A DNA stretch of 64,000 nucleotides from contig NC_030678.2 of assembly GCF_000004195.4 (NCBI RefSeq), forward strand, positions 130,477,104 to 130,541,103. The letters run 5' to 3'. The stretch comes from Xenopus tropicalis (Eukaryota; Chordata; Amphibia; Anura; Pipidae). Below are positions 24,701 to 35,589 of the stretch, one piece after another. The notes under the pieces were generated by a model. It had not been told where the DNA came from. It ran no database searches and worked only from the letters and a program-made list of their open reading frames with translations. The position numbers were made by a program, and so were the translations under genes. How positions within the stretch are numbered: position 1 is the first letter of the stretch; every line of letters begins with the position of its first letter.

Positions 24701-25130
24701 ACCCTCTCACCCACACATACCCACCCTCTCACCCACCAACGCACCAAGCCAAAAACGCACCCACCCTCACACGTACCCACCCACACACCAACCCACCCCC
24801 TCTCCCACACACGCACCCTTCCACCATCTCACACACAGTCGCACCCTCTCAGCCATTCACCCACACACACTCACCGACCTCTTACACGCACCCACCCACC
24901 CTCTCATATACACCCACCCTCTAACACACACCTACCCACCTTCTCACAAACCCACATACCCACGCAGCCACCCACACCCACGCATCCACCCAAGCACCAA
25001 CCCTCTCACCCACAGACGCACCCAACCACCCACAATCTCACGCACCCAACCACCCACCCTCTCAACAACACATGCACCCAACCACCCACCCTCACACACG
25101 CACCCACCTACCCTAGGGTTCAGAACCATA
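21791..25130. repeat. CACCCA-type satellite with ~1-kb higher-order repeats
   Basis: About 3.3 kb of C/A/T-only sequence built from short words (caccca, ccctctcaccca, cacacgcaccca). G occurs almost solely in cgca, tgca and a few gg. Larger blocks recur: cacggaacc at 22841 and 23887 (and cacgcagcc at 24961), tacacaaccacccac at 23061 and 24052, gcacccttccacc at about 23420, 23748 and 24805. That gives a period of roughly 1.0-1.07 kb with indels. Long frames of up to 319 codons on the plus strand (His/Pro/Thr-rich) and Gly/Trp/Val-rich frames on the minus strand are by-products of the missing stop-codon words. Confidence 0.93.
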
Positions 25131-25984
25131 TCTAACAAATATGCTCAAATGTATACTAAAATATATATTTTCCATTTCCCACCATCCAGCAGTTGTCAGA
25201 CAGCCCCCCTTAGCTCATAACAAGTCACAGGACAGATATAGGACAATATGGGCGTATCAGTCCTTTGGTTTATGTAGGAGAGCAAATAGCCCAAATCTCA
25301 CCTTAACTGGCATTCAGAGACCTGACTGCCACTGCTCCAGGCCCTGCACTCACATGGGGGCTTTACCATCTATTTTGAAACCACTAACTTACAGACTACC
25401 TAGCATACAGAGTCCCTAAAGGGTCTGTAGCTTGAGTTTAGCACTTCATTGAAGACAAAAAGGAACACCAAGAGCCCCAATAGTGTAATATGTTTTTACA
25501 AGGAGTAATGGTAGAATAAACAAATTAATACTCACAAGCCAGGGTTACCAATAGGCAACCACTGTATAGGCAGGTGGGGAGATTATCCTGACCCCACTCA
25601 GGAATAAGAAGTCGCTCTCTGTAGAAGGAAGAAAAATGGGGATAACACCCCTCCACTTGGGGTGGACTCGGTATAGTGATAAGACAAAACAGAGGCGCCA
25701 AAAGGATAAAATTAGCTAAAAACACTTAAAAACCCAATGGGTAATTCAGAGGAGGTAGTAGTGCACTTACCTCCTCCAGGCAGACACCAACAAAAGTGGT
25801 AATTTTCATGTAGAATAGGCGCAAAAAAAAACCAACAGTGTCTTTGTATAAACACACCAGGAGCCTCTGTGACACAGAAAACAATTATTGGATTTATTAA
25901 ACATCGTTTTGTACAGTGAAACATGCATCACAATATAACCACTAGGATAGTACCTTGCTTGGAGAGCATGGAGATGATGGGGTC
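25131..25984. other. Non-satellite insert between satellite blocks
   Basis: Complex sequence separating the main satellite from a small outlier block. It holds short direct repeats (ggtaattcagaggaggtagt against cttacctcctccaggc as an inverse) and no recognisable gene. It may be a degraded interspersed repeat. Confidence 0.4.
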
Positions 25985-26095
25985 TTCACATACCCTCCCA
26001 ACCCCTCACTGACACACACACTCCCTCCCACCCTCTCAGCAGCAAACGCACCCACTCTCCCTACCCCTCACCCCTCACCCTCCCCCTTACCAACA
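25985..26095. repeat. Satellite outlier block
   Basis: About 110 bp of the same word composition as the main satellite (ctcccaccctctcag, aaacgcacccactctcc), 0.85 kb beyond its end and in the same strand orientation. Confidence 0.7.
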
Positions 26096-26734
26096 GGTCC
26101 ACTCGTTTGGAAAGGTCACTAAACGAGCTGTTATTTCAATATGGCAACTTATGGCCAACTTAAAGAATGTTTAAAAATGGTTCCTCAGAGTATCATGGTT
26201 TTCTTTTATTCTGAAATAAGGTATGTTTGTAAAAAAAAAAAGGTTATTTTTTTATTCAAATAGTGTTTATGAAACTTTTCTACTTAAGCCCAACTGAATG
26301 AGCTCATTAAAAAAGTTTGGGAGGGGGTTAGTTATAGTTTCTTGAAATCAGCACAATAATCTAGAAACAGTTGCACCACGTTGCTTCAATGTTCAGTCTG
26401 GAATCTGCAGTTGGGGTCCAGACACAAATGGTGTCTAAAATGGGATGCTTTGTTTTTGGACATATTTGTTTTGCTTTTGTATCTTTTTTTCCAGCCCCCA
26501 AAAGAGGGGGTGGATGCAACATTAATCACAAGTTTAGATAAGTGAAGTCATTTTCTTGCCTAAATCAGCTCTATCAATGCAGATAGTGGAGCAAGCAGAA
26601 CTAGCATTAAGGGCATTTGTGTGTGTCTCTTAGGGTTTTCCTTCTGGTTCTCTGGGTCTGCAGTCCCTGATATGATCAGTTTTGCTTCTGGGTGCAATTA
26701 CAGATTGGCAAAGACTTAAGCTGATAAACAGTTG

Positions 26735-26848
26735 AGAGAACTCCAAGCACGCCGGACAATGGAGTTTGCTAAAAAACGTTTTTTATTGTTCCATTTAAAA
26801 TCAAGGTGCCCGACGCGTTTTGTGCACGTGTGCACTTAATCACAGTGC
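26735..26848 (-). mobile_element. Terminal fragment of a retroelement with a decayed hammerhead-like motif
   Basis: Read on the minus strand (26850 to 26803): an attaagtg block, a self-complementary gtgcac/gtgcac hairpin, then aaaacgcgtc and gggcacc. The layout copies a type I hammerhead (CUGANGA, stem II, GAAA, short palindromic stem III ACGCGU, cleavage C), but the equivalents of G8 and G12 are substituted and stem I does not pair. Such motifs mark the termini of Penelope-like elements (established knowledge). The call of a dead copy is inference. Confidence 0.4.
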
Positions 26849-27185
26849 GCCGCGGAAAAATTTGTTGCACGGAAATTTTTTTTGTCGCACGGCAAATTGG
26901 TCGCGGTTGCGTCACAAAAGGTGCGGCCGCGTCAAATTGGGTGTGATTGTGTCGAAAAAGGGCGCGGTCATGTCAAATTGGGCGAGGTTGCGTCAAAAGA
27001 ACTGTGGGCGACAAAAAAATAGCTGCAGCGACAAAAAATAGATTTGGGCGACAAAAAAATAGGAGTGGTTGACAAAAAAATCGCACGACAAATGTGTTTC
27101 AGAAATTTTTCGCGGTTTTGCGAATTTTCTTGCCGTTTCGCAAATTTTATGGTGAAGTGAAACGGGACAGATCCACTTATCACTA
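26849..27185. mobile_element. MITE, agtgatgagcg family, left end missing
   Basis: The right terminus is intact (gtgaagtgaaacgggacag … cacttatcacta, ending 27185), and the interior has repeated gtcg/gcgac motifs (gggcgacaaaaaaatag and relatives) typical of the family. The expected tagtgatgagcg start is absent; the sequence begins abruptly beside the retroelement fragment. Confidence 0.7.
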
Positions 27186-27470
27186 TTCTTAATTAAGAAA
27201 ATGTTCCCACAGACCAGTGGGGGGGCGGGCACGCATTTTAATTATAATAAGCAAGCAAAGCAATCACTGTATGACACACATGACTCACTGAAACGGTGTT
27301 ATGCGTGTCGGCGAGTCATACGCATCAGCGCTATGCGCATTGGCGTATCATCATGTCATATGCAGCACATCTTTCAAACGCCACTTTGTAAGCAGGGATC
27401 AGAGGCAACCCATTGTAACACAGCCCACAGCCCTGGCACTGCTCCGCGGCCCGGTGGTTGGGGACCCCTG
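27186..27470. mobile_element. hAT-type non-autonomous element, copy 2, left end lost
   Basis: Collinear with copy 1 (15594-15934) from ttcttaattaagaa to ggttggggacccctg, including tgcgtgtcggcgagtcatac and acgccactttgtaagcaggg. The first ~33 bp are missing and a truncated MITE abuts the break. The right flank, atctaaag (27471-27478), is the same octamer that precedes copy 1's left end 11.9 kb away. Confidence 0.85.
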
Positions 27471-27478
27471 ATCTAAAG

Positions 27479-28422
27479 GGTACAGTGGGTACAGTATCAT
27501 GCAAATAATTAAAAGAAACAAAAGAAACAAACTGTAGTTACATAGGTGGTTGCTTACATCTTGAATAAATAGGTCCCATTGAATAATTTGCATTGCACAT
27601 ACAGTAGTTATATGCTTTTTTTTAATTCTTTACATTTTTCCCCATATTTGTTAGATGGTGGTATTCATTTGCATTTGGTATTGTAATTACCATACACAAC
27701 TGTTTCTCCAAAACTAATTATTCTCATATGCACCTAATTAGTGGTAAAACTTTTTCTTTACATTCTTGCACATACAGTGTGCACGAGGACTCATGTGCCA
27801 GATGCATCAATTTAGATGTCTTCATCTGTAAATGAAGGTGATGACACTTTTATGGGCCCTAAAGGGACACTTTCAGGTGCCTCAAATACTCTCTGCTGAC
27901 AGTAGGGAAAACACAAAAACAGATTTGAGAGAAAAACAGCCGTACATGCATCAATATCTTACAGCATTTAGACAATAACTTGCTTGCTTGTTCTTAAGGA
28001 TCTTACTTTAGCCTACTGTCCAGGTGCTTCCTTTCACTTTTTGTAAATAGGGCTGGCATTACTTTAACATGTTTAATTAATATAAATGGTATAAAACATT
28101 TATTTAATTCTTGCTAAGCAGTCTTCAGACTATTTATTTATACCGTTTAGCTTATAACCTTTCCTCTCAAATAAAATCTTTTTTTCAAATAAACACAGTT
28201 GTCTGTGCAAATACTTTAATACTATAGGAACAGCTGGTCTGTTTTGCATTTTGTCTGTTCGAGCATTTTCTAATCTATTCCTTTATAAAGTTCATGCACA
28301 CATGTAACAATGATTTTTTTCTCTTTTTTTGTGTGTGGTATGTTTCTATACATAGGCACTATCTCTATTGGAAGATTAACACCATAAGATTTTATATAAC
28401 TTTGCATCTAGTATATCATTTG
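27479..28422. other. No gene recognised
   Basis: AT-rich, unique-looking sequence. Confidence 0.45.
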
Positions 28423-28588
28423 TAGATTGTAAGCTCTTTTGGGCAGGGCCCTCTTCACCTCTTGCATCGGTTATTGATTGCTTTATATGTTACTCTGTAT
28501 GTCCAATGTATGTAACCCACTTATTGTACAGCGCTGCGGAATATGTTGGCGCTTTATAAATAAATGTTAATGTAATGTAATGTAATAT
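28423..28588 (+). mobile_element. LINE 3'-tail fragment ending in (TAATG)n
   Basis: Contains tagattgtaagctcttttgg, then gtacagcgctgcggaatatg and gcgctttataaataaatg, finishing in a short TAATG microsatellite. The same order of blocks forms the 3' UTR of the LINE at 36460-37088, and a reversed copy is at 52197. No coding part; a 5'-truncated retrotransposon insertion. Confidence 0.75.
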
Positions 28589-31500
28589 CATGAAGAACAG
28601 TCGCTACTATATCAGTAGCTTGGATGCCTAGAGAAAACATTAACTATTAGCAAACTTGGATGAAAACATTTACTCATGTATGTTGATGTTTGTATGGTTT
28701 TCATACAAACTAAAACTATACCAATGCAGATTCTTTCTAGTATTCCACAAATGTCAGACATTTCTCCAAAAATCTAAACCCAAAAAATCACAGATAGGAA
28801 GAAGTTGCGGAAAAGTTGTGGAAAAGGGACATCTGCCATTGGCTTTTACATAATCTCAACAGGTTTTAGATTTTTGGATTCATAATTTGCACCGTTTTGT
28901 TGCATAATAGATCTTGGAAAAGTTGATTGTGACTTTCTTTTTCCACAACTTTTTCATGTTTTTGCACAAAAAAAATAATATTAGTAAATGCCCCCCTTCG
29001 AGTTAATGCACAAGGGACGTTTGGAGAAAAAGGACTATTTGTGCAGAACACATCAGTGGACATAGTTTATAGCAAATTTGTTACCAAAATTAAGTGGGGG
29101 CTAACAGTCAAACCTCCGCTTAAATATCCTTGTTTCAAGTGTATAAGGCTGGCACTGACTTTAACATAACTGTTAAAAAGTTGATTACTAAATTGACCAG
29201 AATGCACAGTGTTCTATTATAGTAAAGTTGCAGCAATATTTCAGATTGTATAAGGTAAAACTCAAGTGATACAGTACTCAGAAATTGTGCCTAGATTGTA
29301 GGTTACTGAAGTTCTGAAGCCTCCCTGAGATAATAAAACAGTGAACAACTGTTGCAACATTAACAATGCTTCTTTTAGAGACCTCAAAGGTAGGAAGACA
29401 TTCAATTTTTTAAACTGCATTATTTTGTAAGAGTAAATGGAACAACAGAATGCAGTAAGGAGCAGACCATACAGTGTAGAGTCAAAGGCCGCCATTTTTA
29501 AACCCATTGAAAGGGTCAGACTAATATAAATTAATAAATAATTAGCTTACTAGAAATACTAGAACAAAAGAGTCTCTCGGTAAAAACTAATGTTTGTTGG
29601 AACATGATAATATTAGGTTGCTATACAAGCACAACTTACACTATCCTACACACTTTATACAATTTGTTAAAAGTACCTATGAAATATTAAATAACAAGCA
29701 CAAAGCCAACTATAATGTATTTAAATGTCATCATAACACAGAGGCAGAAAATGCATTAGCTCCAGAGAATATAAATACTGAAGAGCTCAAAAGGATGAAA
29801 CTAAATATTATGCAACTATGAAGCTAAAGATAAAAAGTCCCCAGTCAGAGCCCATGCCTGTGATGAAAACAGTCATGCAGAATGGTTGAACAAGGCAACA
29901 AAATGCAAGGAAAAAATGATTAAATAGGAGGACAGACAGCTGTCTGGGGATGACTGTGTATACACTGGAAATATTTGCGGTTTTACAAGGATATTTCAGC
30001 TGATCCAAGGACAGCCAAAGACATCAAATATAGCTTATGGCTTATTAACTTTTTTCAGATATTTAGAAGTGATGAAGCATAACATAATCCTCACTACCAC
30101 AACAAAATGGTAACTGAAGGAGAAGACTTTAACAACTATTATGAGGTGGAGACAAAGCAATGTCCTTTGTCTTTGTTCACTGAATATTGCACTTTTATTT
30201 GTTAGATTGTCGCTAAAGAGTAGGTTTATAATTGTCTGTTTGTGAGATTTGATTGATTTGTGTGAATACTTGTCGAAGAGTGTTTATATTTCTTTTGACA
30301 GACATTTACCAGATTTAGAGAGAAAGGCTTCTTGGCTATTGACAACAGAAATCACCCAGAATTATTTATGTAGGGCTTTGATTTGCAGTAATATAAAAAA
30401 TTGCACTTGCCTAGCTGTAGGGCTAGAACCTATTTTTTTGGAACTATAGGAGGATACGCAAAACAGGCATACATATAAAAGTTACAATTATTTATAGGGC
30501 CAGTAACATAAAAAACATTTAATGTTTGGATCTGTTAGGATATACTGTACCAGGATCTTTCCACTGGGGGTGGGGGGGGGGTATATTTTGTTCTGGTTAA
30601 CAACTCTAACATCAAGTATCTCTCCCTGCTGCACTGTTTCCTCCTTTCACATTAAAACCATGCAACATTGGACTGGGCCGGTAGAATACCAGGGAAAAAA
30701 TGGTGGGCCCTGCAGACCCAGACCAGATCCCCAACAAGGTGTACATGAGGTAGCAAAAGAGTACATTCTTTTTCTTTTATCCATTCTGAAGAGAAAAAGG
30801 GCAAATAACCTGACTCAGAATATGACGGCCTTTTGAAAATAGAGCCCTAGGCCCTAGTAAAGTCGACATCTGGCCAGGGGACCCAGTTAATGAGAATAGT
30901 CAGATAGTCAGGCTTGTGTAACCAAACAGCTCTGACTCCATACCACTGAGAAACAGTAGGCTTAAAATCTTCATTATAATTACCAGCCAAACGAAAACAA
31001 ACATTGCATATGACAAAGCTAAATCCCTAGTAGCCCACTTGAGAGACTGCAAGTTGCACTGTAAGCTGTAAGGTTCCTGCAATGTAATCCTTGCACTATT
31101 CTTATTAAAGGGAAGAAAGATGTAAGATGTTTTTGTGCACTGAGAAGTGTATTTCTGTATTGTTTTTCAGATTATTATGGATTCTAGAGGTATGGAAGTG
31201 ACATTTACTAAAATGACTACATTTACTAAAGAACAGTACAACAATGTATATTTCATAACTTTCCCCCATAATTCCCAGAGTTTGTGTACAAATAGGCCTT
31301 ACTGCACTTTCCCTGCATCTGGCAGGGAATGGCTGTACCTCTATATGCCCTTCGGTGTAAAAGAAAGAAGTGAAATTAACCCAAGTATTTCTAATGTGGT
31401 GTTTGAATTTACACATTTTGGATATATTTACCTTCAATGTTTTTTTACAATAATAAAGTAGAATGTATGTTTGCCTTCTGAAAAATTCAAATAATTTTTA

Positions 31501-32128
31501 TGTATTCTTCTCAAGCTTTGTTCTTCATGTATAATTCGACAAAATTCCATTCTAATTGATTGTATAAAAATTGATTGTATAAAAATGATTCCTGTTACAT
31601 AGTTTCCTAAGGCAGCAACAAAGGCCTGTATTAAGGTTGTGAATGGAACGTTATGCCATCGGGCACTGGTTTATACGTACATGCTATTTAATTGCAAATC
31701 AAAAATACATTCATTAATTCAATCAACTGCAGTACATTAGAAAGTAATGCCATTCATGCAAAGGAATAATATGTTATTGCTATTTTCGCAAAGATTAATT
31801 GATAACATGTTTTGACTCAGATCCACACTTTTTTTTATTAGGCATTTTTAGCACAAATCAGCATGCCAGGTAAGGAAAAAAATACCTCTATTTCATTTAA
31901 ATAACATATCCATAATTTGATTTACAATCCCACGCACTGGCAACCTCTACAGCACTGATCAAAAATATTTTCTACAGACAATCTTTTATAAGACTCTTAC
32001 ATCAAATTCTCATTGAATGAAAATGTAAAGATAAAGTTAAAGAATCCCAGATTTTAAAATGTCTGATTGTAGCAGAAAAGTGTTTGCAGGAACTAACTAC
32101 TTAGTGGGTAACCAGCCACACAGGGAAA
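28589..32128. other. Mostly unrecognised non-coding sequence
   Basis: No supported gene. 28.80-28.98 kb has an imperfect inverted pair (gttgcggaaaagttgtgg and ccacaactttttcatg) and a 'ttagtaaatgcccccc' terminus, suggesting a decayed MITE. A G-rich, repeat-like patch lies around 30.66-30.86 kb. Opposed ~105-codon frames at 31.1-31.46 kb have no family signature. Confidence 0.4.
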
Positions 32129-32130
32129 TA

Positions 32131-32861
32131 CAGTTATGGGATCCCTTATCCGGAAACCCATTATCCAGAAAGCTCTGAATTACGGAAAGCCCGTCTTCCA
32201 TAGACTCCATTTTCATCAAATAATTCAGAATTTTAAAACTGATTTCCTTTTTCTCTTTAGTAATAAAACAGTACCTTGTAATTGATCCTAATTAAGATAT
32301 AAATAATTCTTACTGGATGCAAAACAATCCTGTTGGGATTAATTAATGGTTTATTGATTTTTTAGTAGACTTAGGGGCAGATTTACTAATCCACGAATCT
32401 GAATCCTGAAAGGGAAAAAATCATATTGGAAACGGAAATTTTGCAACGTTTTTGTCGCCGTCTAAATTTTTCGTATTTGGCACAACTTTTTAGTCGCCAT
32501 TGCGACGTTATCATATTTTGCACGACTTTTTTGTCGCCGTCGAAATTTTTTCGTATTGAGCGATAGTAAACGGCGGTAAAACCAATACGATTTTTTCGCG
32601 ACGGCAACGAAAAAGTCACGAAAAATATACGGAAAAGTTGCGTTGGCGACGAAAAAATCGCGGGACAAACGGAAAAGTCACAACGGCGACGGAAAAGTTG
32701 CAAAAATACCAATCATTATGAAAAAACGCATTTGGACGCCTTCGGACCGTTCGTGGATTAGTAAATCTCCCCATTAATGTATGAAGATCCAAATTACGGA
32801 AAGATCCCTTATCCGGAATACCCCTGGTCCCGAGCATTCCGTATAATGGGTCCTATAACTG
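32131..32861. mobile_element. TIR element (cagttatgggatccc), interrupted by a MITE
   Basis: The ends cagttatgggatcccttatc and gggtcctataactg are inverted repeats flanked by TA. Both arms carry ttatccgga and aattacggaaag motifs. The original unit (~330 bp) is split by the element at 32374-32773. A second, incomplete copy starts at 63812 and a reversed end lies near 45170. Non-coding. Confidence 0.85.
32374..32773. mobile_element. TA/TTA-flanked MITE, ttactaatccacgaa family, copy 2 (nested)
   Basis: 400 bp, ggggcagatttactaatcc to ggattagtaaatctcccc(a), flanked by tta on both sides (32371-32373, 32774-32776). It is inserted in the element at 32131-32861, which gives relative ages: the host family was there first. 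The interior is a loose inverted repeat of tcgtcgc/gcgacga words. Confidence 0.88.
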
Positions 32862-32978
32862 TATATGTAAAGCTGTGTAAAATATTTGATACCAAAAACA
32901 GTTACTGCTGATCTAAACTAAGTAATAAATGTATACAGCTGCATACAAAGAGCTAGCTGGCAGATTTATAATGATGTA

Positions 32979-33151
32979 TAGTGATGAGTGAATTTTCCTG
33001 TTTTGGTTCGACGAAAATTTCGCAAAACAGTGTCAATTTTTTTTGGTGGCGAATTTTGTCCCCTTTTACGCAAAAAAAAAAAAATGCCAATGGCGAAACA
33101 CAGAAATTTGCCACGATTCCATGCCTGGCGAATTATTACCACCATCACTTA
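32979..33151. mobile_element. MITE, agtgatgag family (tggcgaat variant)
   Basis: Begins tagtgatgagtgaatttt and ends ggcgaattattaccaccatcac. Interior gaaacacagaaatttgccac matches the block next to the 3559-3738 element, so the two belong to one subfamily. Right terminus worn. Confidence 0.65.
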
Positions 33152-33553
33152 TGGTTTACTGTATACTGCATGTATATCTTTCATTAGAAACTAAGAGGGA
33201 GTGTATTTTTTTTTAAGTTTAAGTATTTTAGCTCTAAAATGCAAAATAAGTTAAAAAGTAGAAATGTATTTTAGTCCGTTAAAACCAATATCTCCCCCGT
33301 GGATATAGCCTAACATGTTTCATGCTTACCCAGCAGTGCTTTGATGCCAAACAAAGAAAGCCATTATTTTATACCTTTTGGACCTGGCTTTACTCAATTG
33401 GCATCAAGTGAACAAACTCAGTGGCAAATAATTTCTGGTTTGATAATGGTATGCACAGAAAGCAGCTAAAAAACTCTTTTTACACCAGTCTGTTACACGC
33501 ACAACTTGGATAAAATTATTACACTTCTACCTAAATATGCCCAATAAAGTGAG

Positions 33554-33959
33554 TTAAAGGACACATTAACCCCAAATATAAAAAAAAAAATCATAAAAAA
33601 GAAAACATAATTCCAAGCAACTTTCCAAAGTGCTTTAAAAGTTATTTGTAAATGTAATTGCTATTGAAAGCAGCATTTGCTGAACCACTGGTTGTTACTT
33701 TTTAAACAATGTTGCAAAGGTCAGTCTCCTCCTGCAACGCAGGTCTGTCAGCCTGCTGCCTTGTCTTACATTGTGTCAAAAGTCAGAGCCACCAGGGCAG
33801 AGAATAGAAAAGGGCAGGCAGACACTGCTTCTAATAGCAGTTATATATACAAATAAGTAAAAAAAAACATTGCACGTTTGTAATGAATGTATAGTTTCTT
33901 AGAATTATGTTCTCTTTTATTAGGCAAAAATGTATTTTTTGGGTTGACTTGTCCTTTAA
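33554..33959. mobile_element. TTAAAGG-type (piggyBac-like) MITE
   Basis: 406 bp with ends ttaaaggacacattaacccc and gggttgacttgtcctttaa, inverted repeats beginning with TTAA. A different subfamily from the 4530/8173 pair (interior unlike). Non-coding. Confidence 0.85.
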
Positions 33960-34941
33960 AAGGGGGAATAAAGCACTGATGTATATGGGGAGACATAAGG
34001 GACAAACTAAACAAGAATAGTTTGTATGTTAAACAGTTTTATATACTATAATCACCTAACATTTTTTTTAAACTTTAATATGAACCTTAATAACATTGTA
34101 ACAAACCATTTATAATTACTATTTACTATTATGTACAATAGTTCTCAAGCATACTAGTAAAAAAGGAAATAATAATGAAACCCACACAGAACACAAATAA
34201 ACATGATAACCAAAGCACTATGAAATTCAAGAGGAAGAAATAGAACTTCAAGTTGACTAATGTTGGGGCACAATGTACAACCTGGAAATAAAGCATATTT
34301 CTATATAAATATATTGTTTATCTTTTATTATCTATCTACAAAGTACACTAAAGCTGTTAACCTATCCACATTGTGAAATGAGAAGTATGTTGTATTTCAC
34401 ATTGCCTGATATTTTAGCTGTAAAAATAGAACCCATAACAAAGAAAAAGAACAAGAAGCAGCAAACACAAAAGAAAATGAAACATATCTTCAGCAGACAG
34501 ACATCAACACTTCAAGCAACCACAATTTTTATTGCTTCAGTCCTGTCACAAACACACACGTAGCCCGCTGAGACCGAAGTGGGCTGCTGAAGGTACAGTT
34601 CAGCCAGATATATAATTACCACCTGTATTTTTACAGCAACAAAGTTCTGAGCAAGATTGTAATACGCCATTAATCATGGCTTTGTGCAACACAGTGCAGA
34701 AACAAAAGCTGTAAAAGGGATGGGACAAGCAAATCCAAAGATTAAAATGAACATGACATGTGTCTATAAATGTTGTGACTGAATGTAGGACAGTGAAAGA
34801 TGCCAAATACTGTACAACAAGCTTTTTATCTTTATAATCTGTTTAATTTATAGATCATTCACTAATACTACAGGAGCAAAAAGCATGCAAAATCTGCTTG
34901 CACTGGTGCATTACATACTGTATGGTTAAACACCTACGTAC
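33960..34941. other. No gene recognised
   Basis: AT-rich; short lysine-rich and other frames without signature. Confidence 0.45.
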
Positions 34942-35130
34942 TAGGGGGTATATTTATCATACTGTGTAAAAAGTGGAGTAAAACGTTATCGGTAATGTTG
35001 CTCATAGCAGCCAATCAGATGCTTTGCTTTGGGTTTCTAACTGTTGAAATCTAAATTGCTGATTGGTGGCCCCGGGCAGGATCACTGGTAATGCTTCACT
35101 CCACTTATTACACAGCATGATAAATATTTG
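34942..35130. mobile_element. MITE, tatttatcatgctgtgtaaa family, copy 2
   Basis: Aligned throughout with 20192-20375 (shared gcagccaatcagatgctttg-type block and ctaactgttgaaatcta). Inverted ends tatttatcatactgtgtaaa and ttacacagcatgataaatat. Confidence 0.8.
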
Positions 35131-35589
35131 TGGCACTTTTTAATGAGTCACTAGGCACAATACAACTTATTTACCATAACTGTAGTTGTGTTCAAGCTCA
35201 TGTTGAGACAGTCATGGCTTAGACTGACGACATTCATTAAAGGTACTTGCATGAAAACCTGCTTCTTCCAATTGCATGTTTTGCCAGCAAGCAATATTGC
35301 ACCCTTTCAGTTGGTTTGGATAAATCCCACACAAATACTCCTATTGAAGCTAAGGCCACCTGTGAGAGCACCTTACTGGGGTTTAAATGGGGAATATCTC
35401 TTGGTGACTAACCTCTTCTACAAGCAAACCCTGGAGGTTTTTAAAAAGAGTGATCCATTCTGTCTTTTGTATAATTATCTGATAATCTTGTTAGTTATCT
35501 GGCTTGTCATATTTACAAATGAAGGCAAGTTTACCATGCAATTCATTCTGTTGTTGAGGTTATATTAGCTGTTTACTTCTCAATTTCCC

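Noticed and set aside
21791..25130. CRISPR array
   Set aside because: Repeats are contiguous short words without spacers, and the DNA is vertebrate.
24261..25220. 319-codon open frame (His/Pro/Thr-rich) and many similar frames at 21.5-25.2 kb
   Set aside because: Produced by stop-free CACCCA-type satellite; all plus frames and the Gly/Trp/Val-rich minus frames are open for the same reason. No start context, splice structure or non-repeat segment.
31147..31461. 104-codon frame preceded by tgtttttcag
   Set aside because: No donor site, no family signature and an equally long antisense frame; not enough for an exon call.
35188..35568. 126-codon plus-strand frame with hydrophobic C-terminus
   Set aside because: No family signature or splice context, and it ends where the antisense Penelope-like relic begins.
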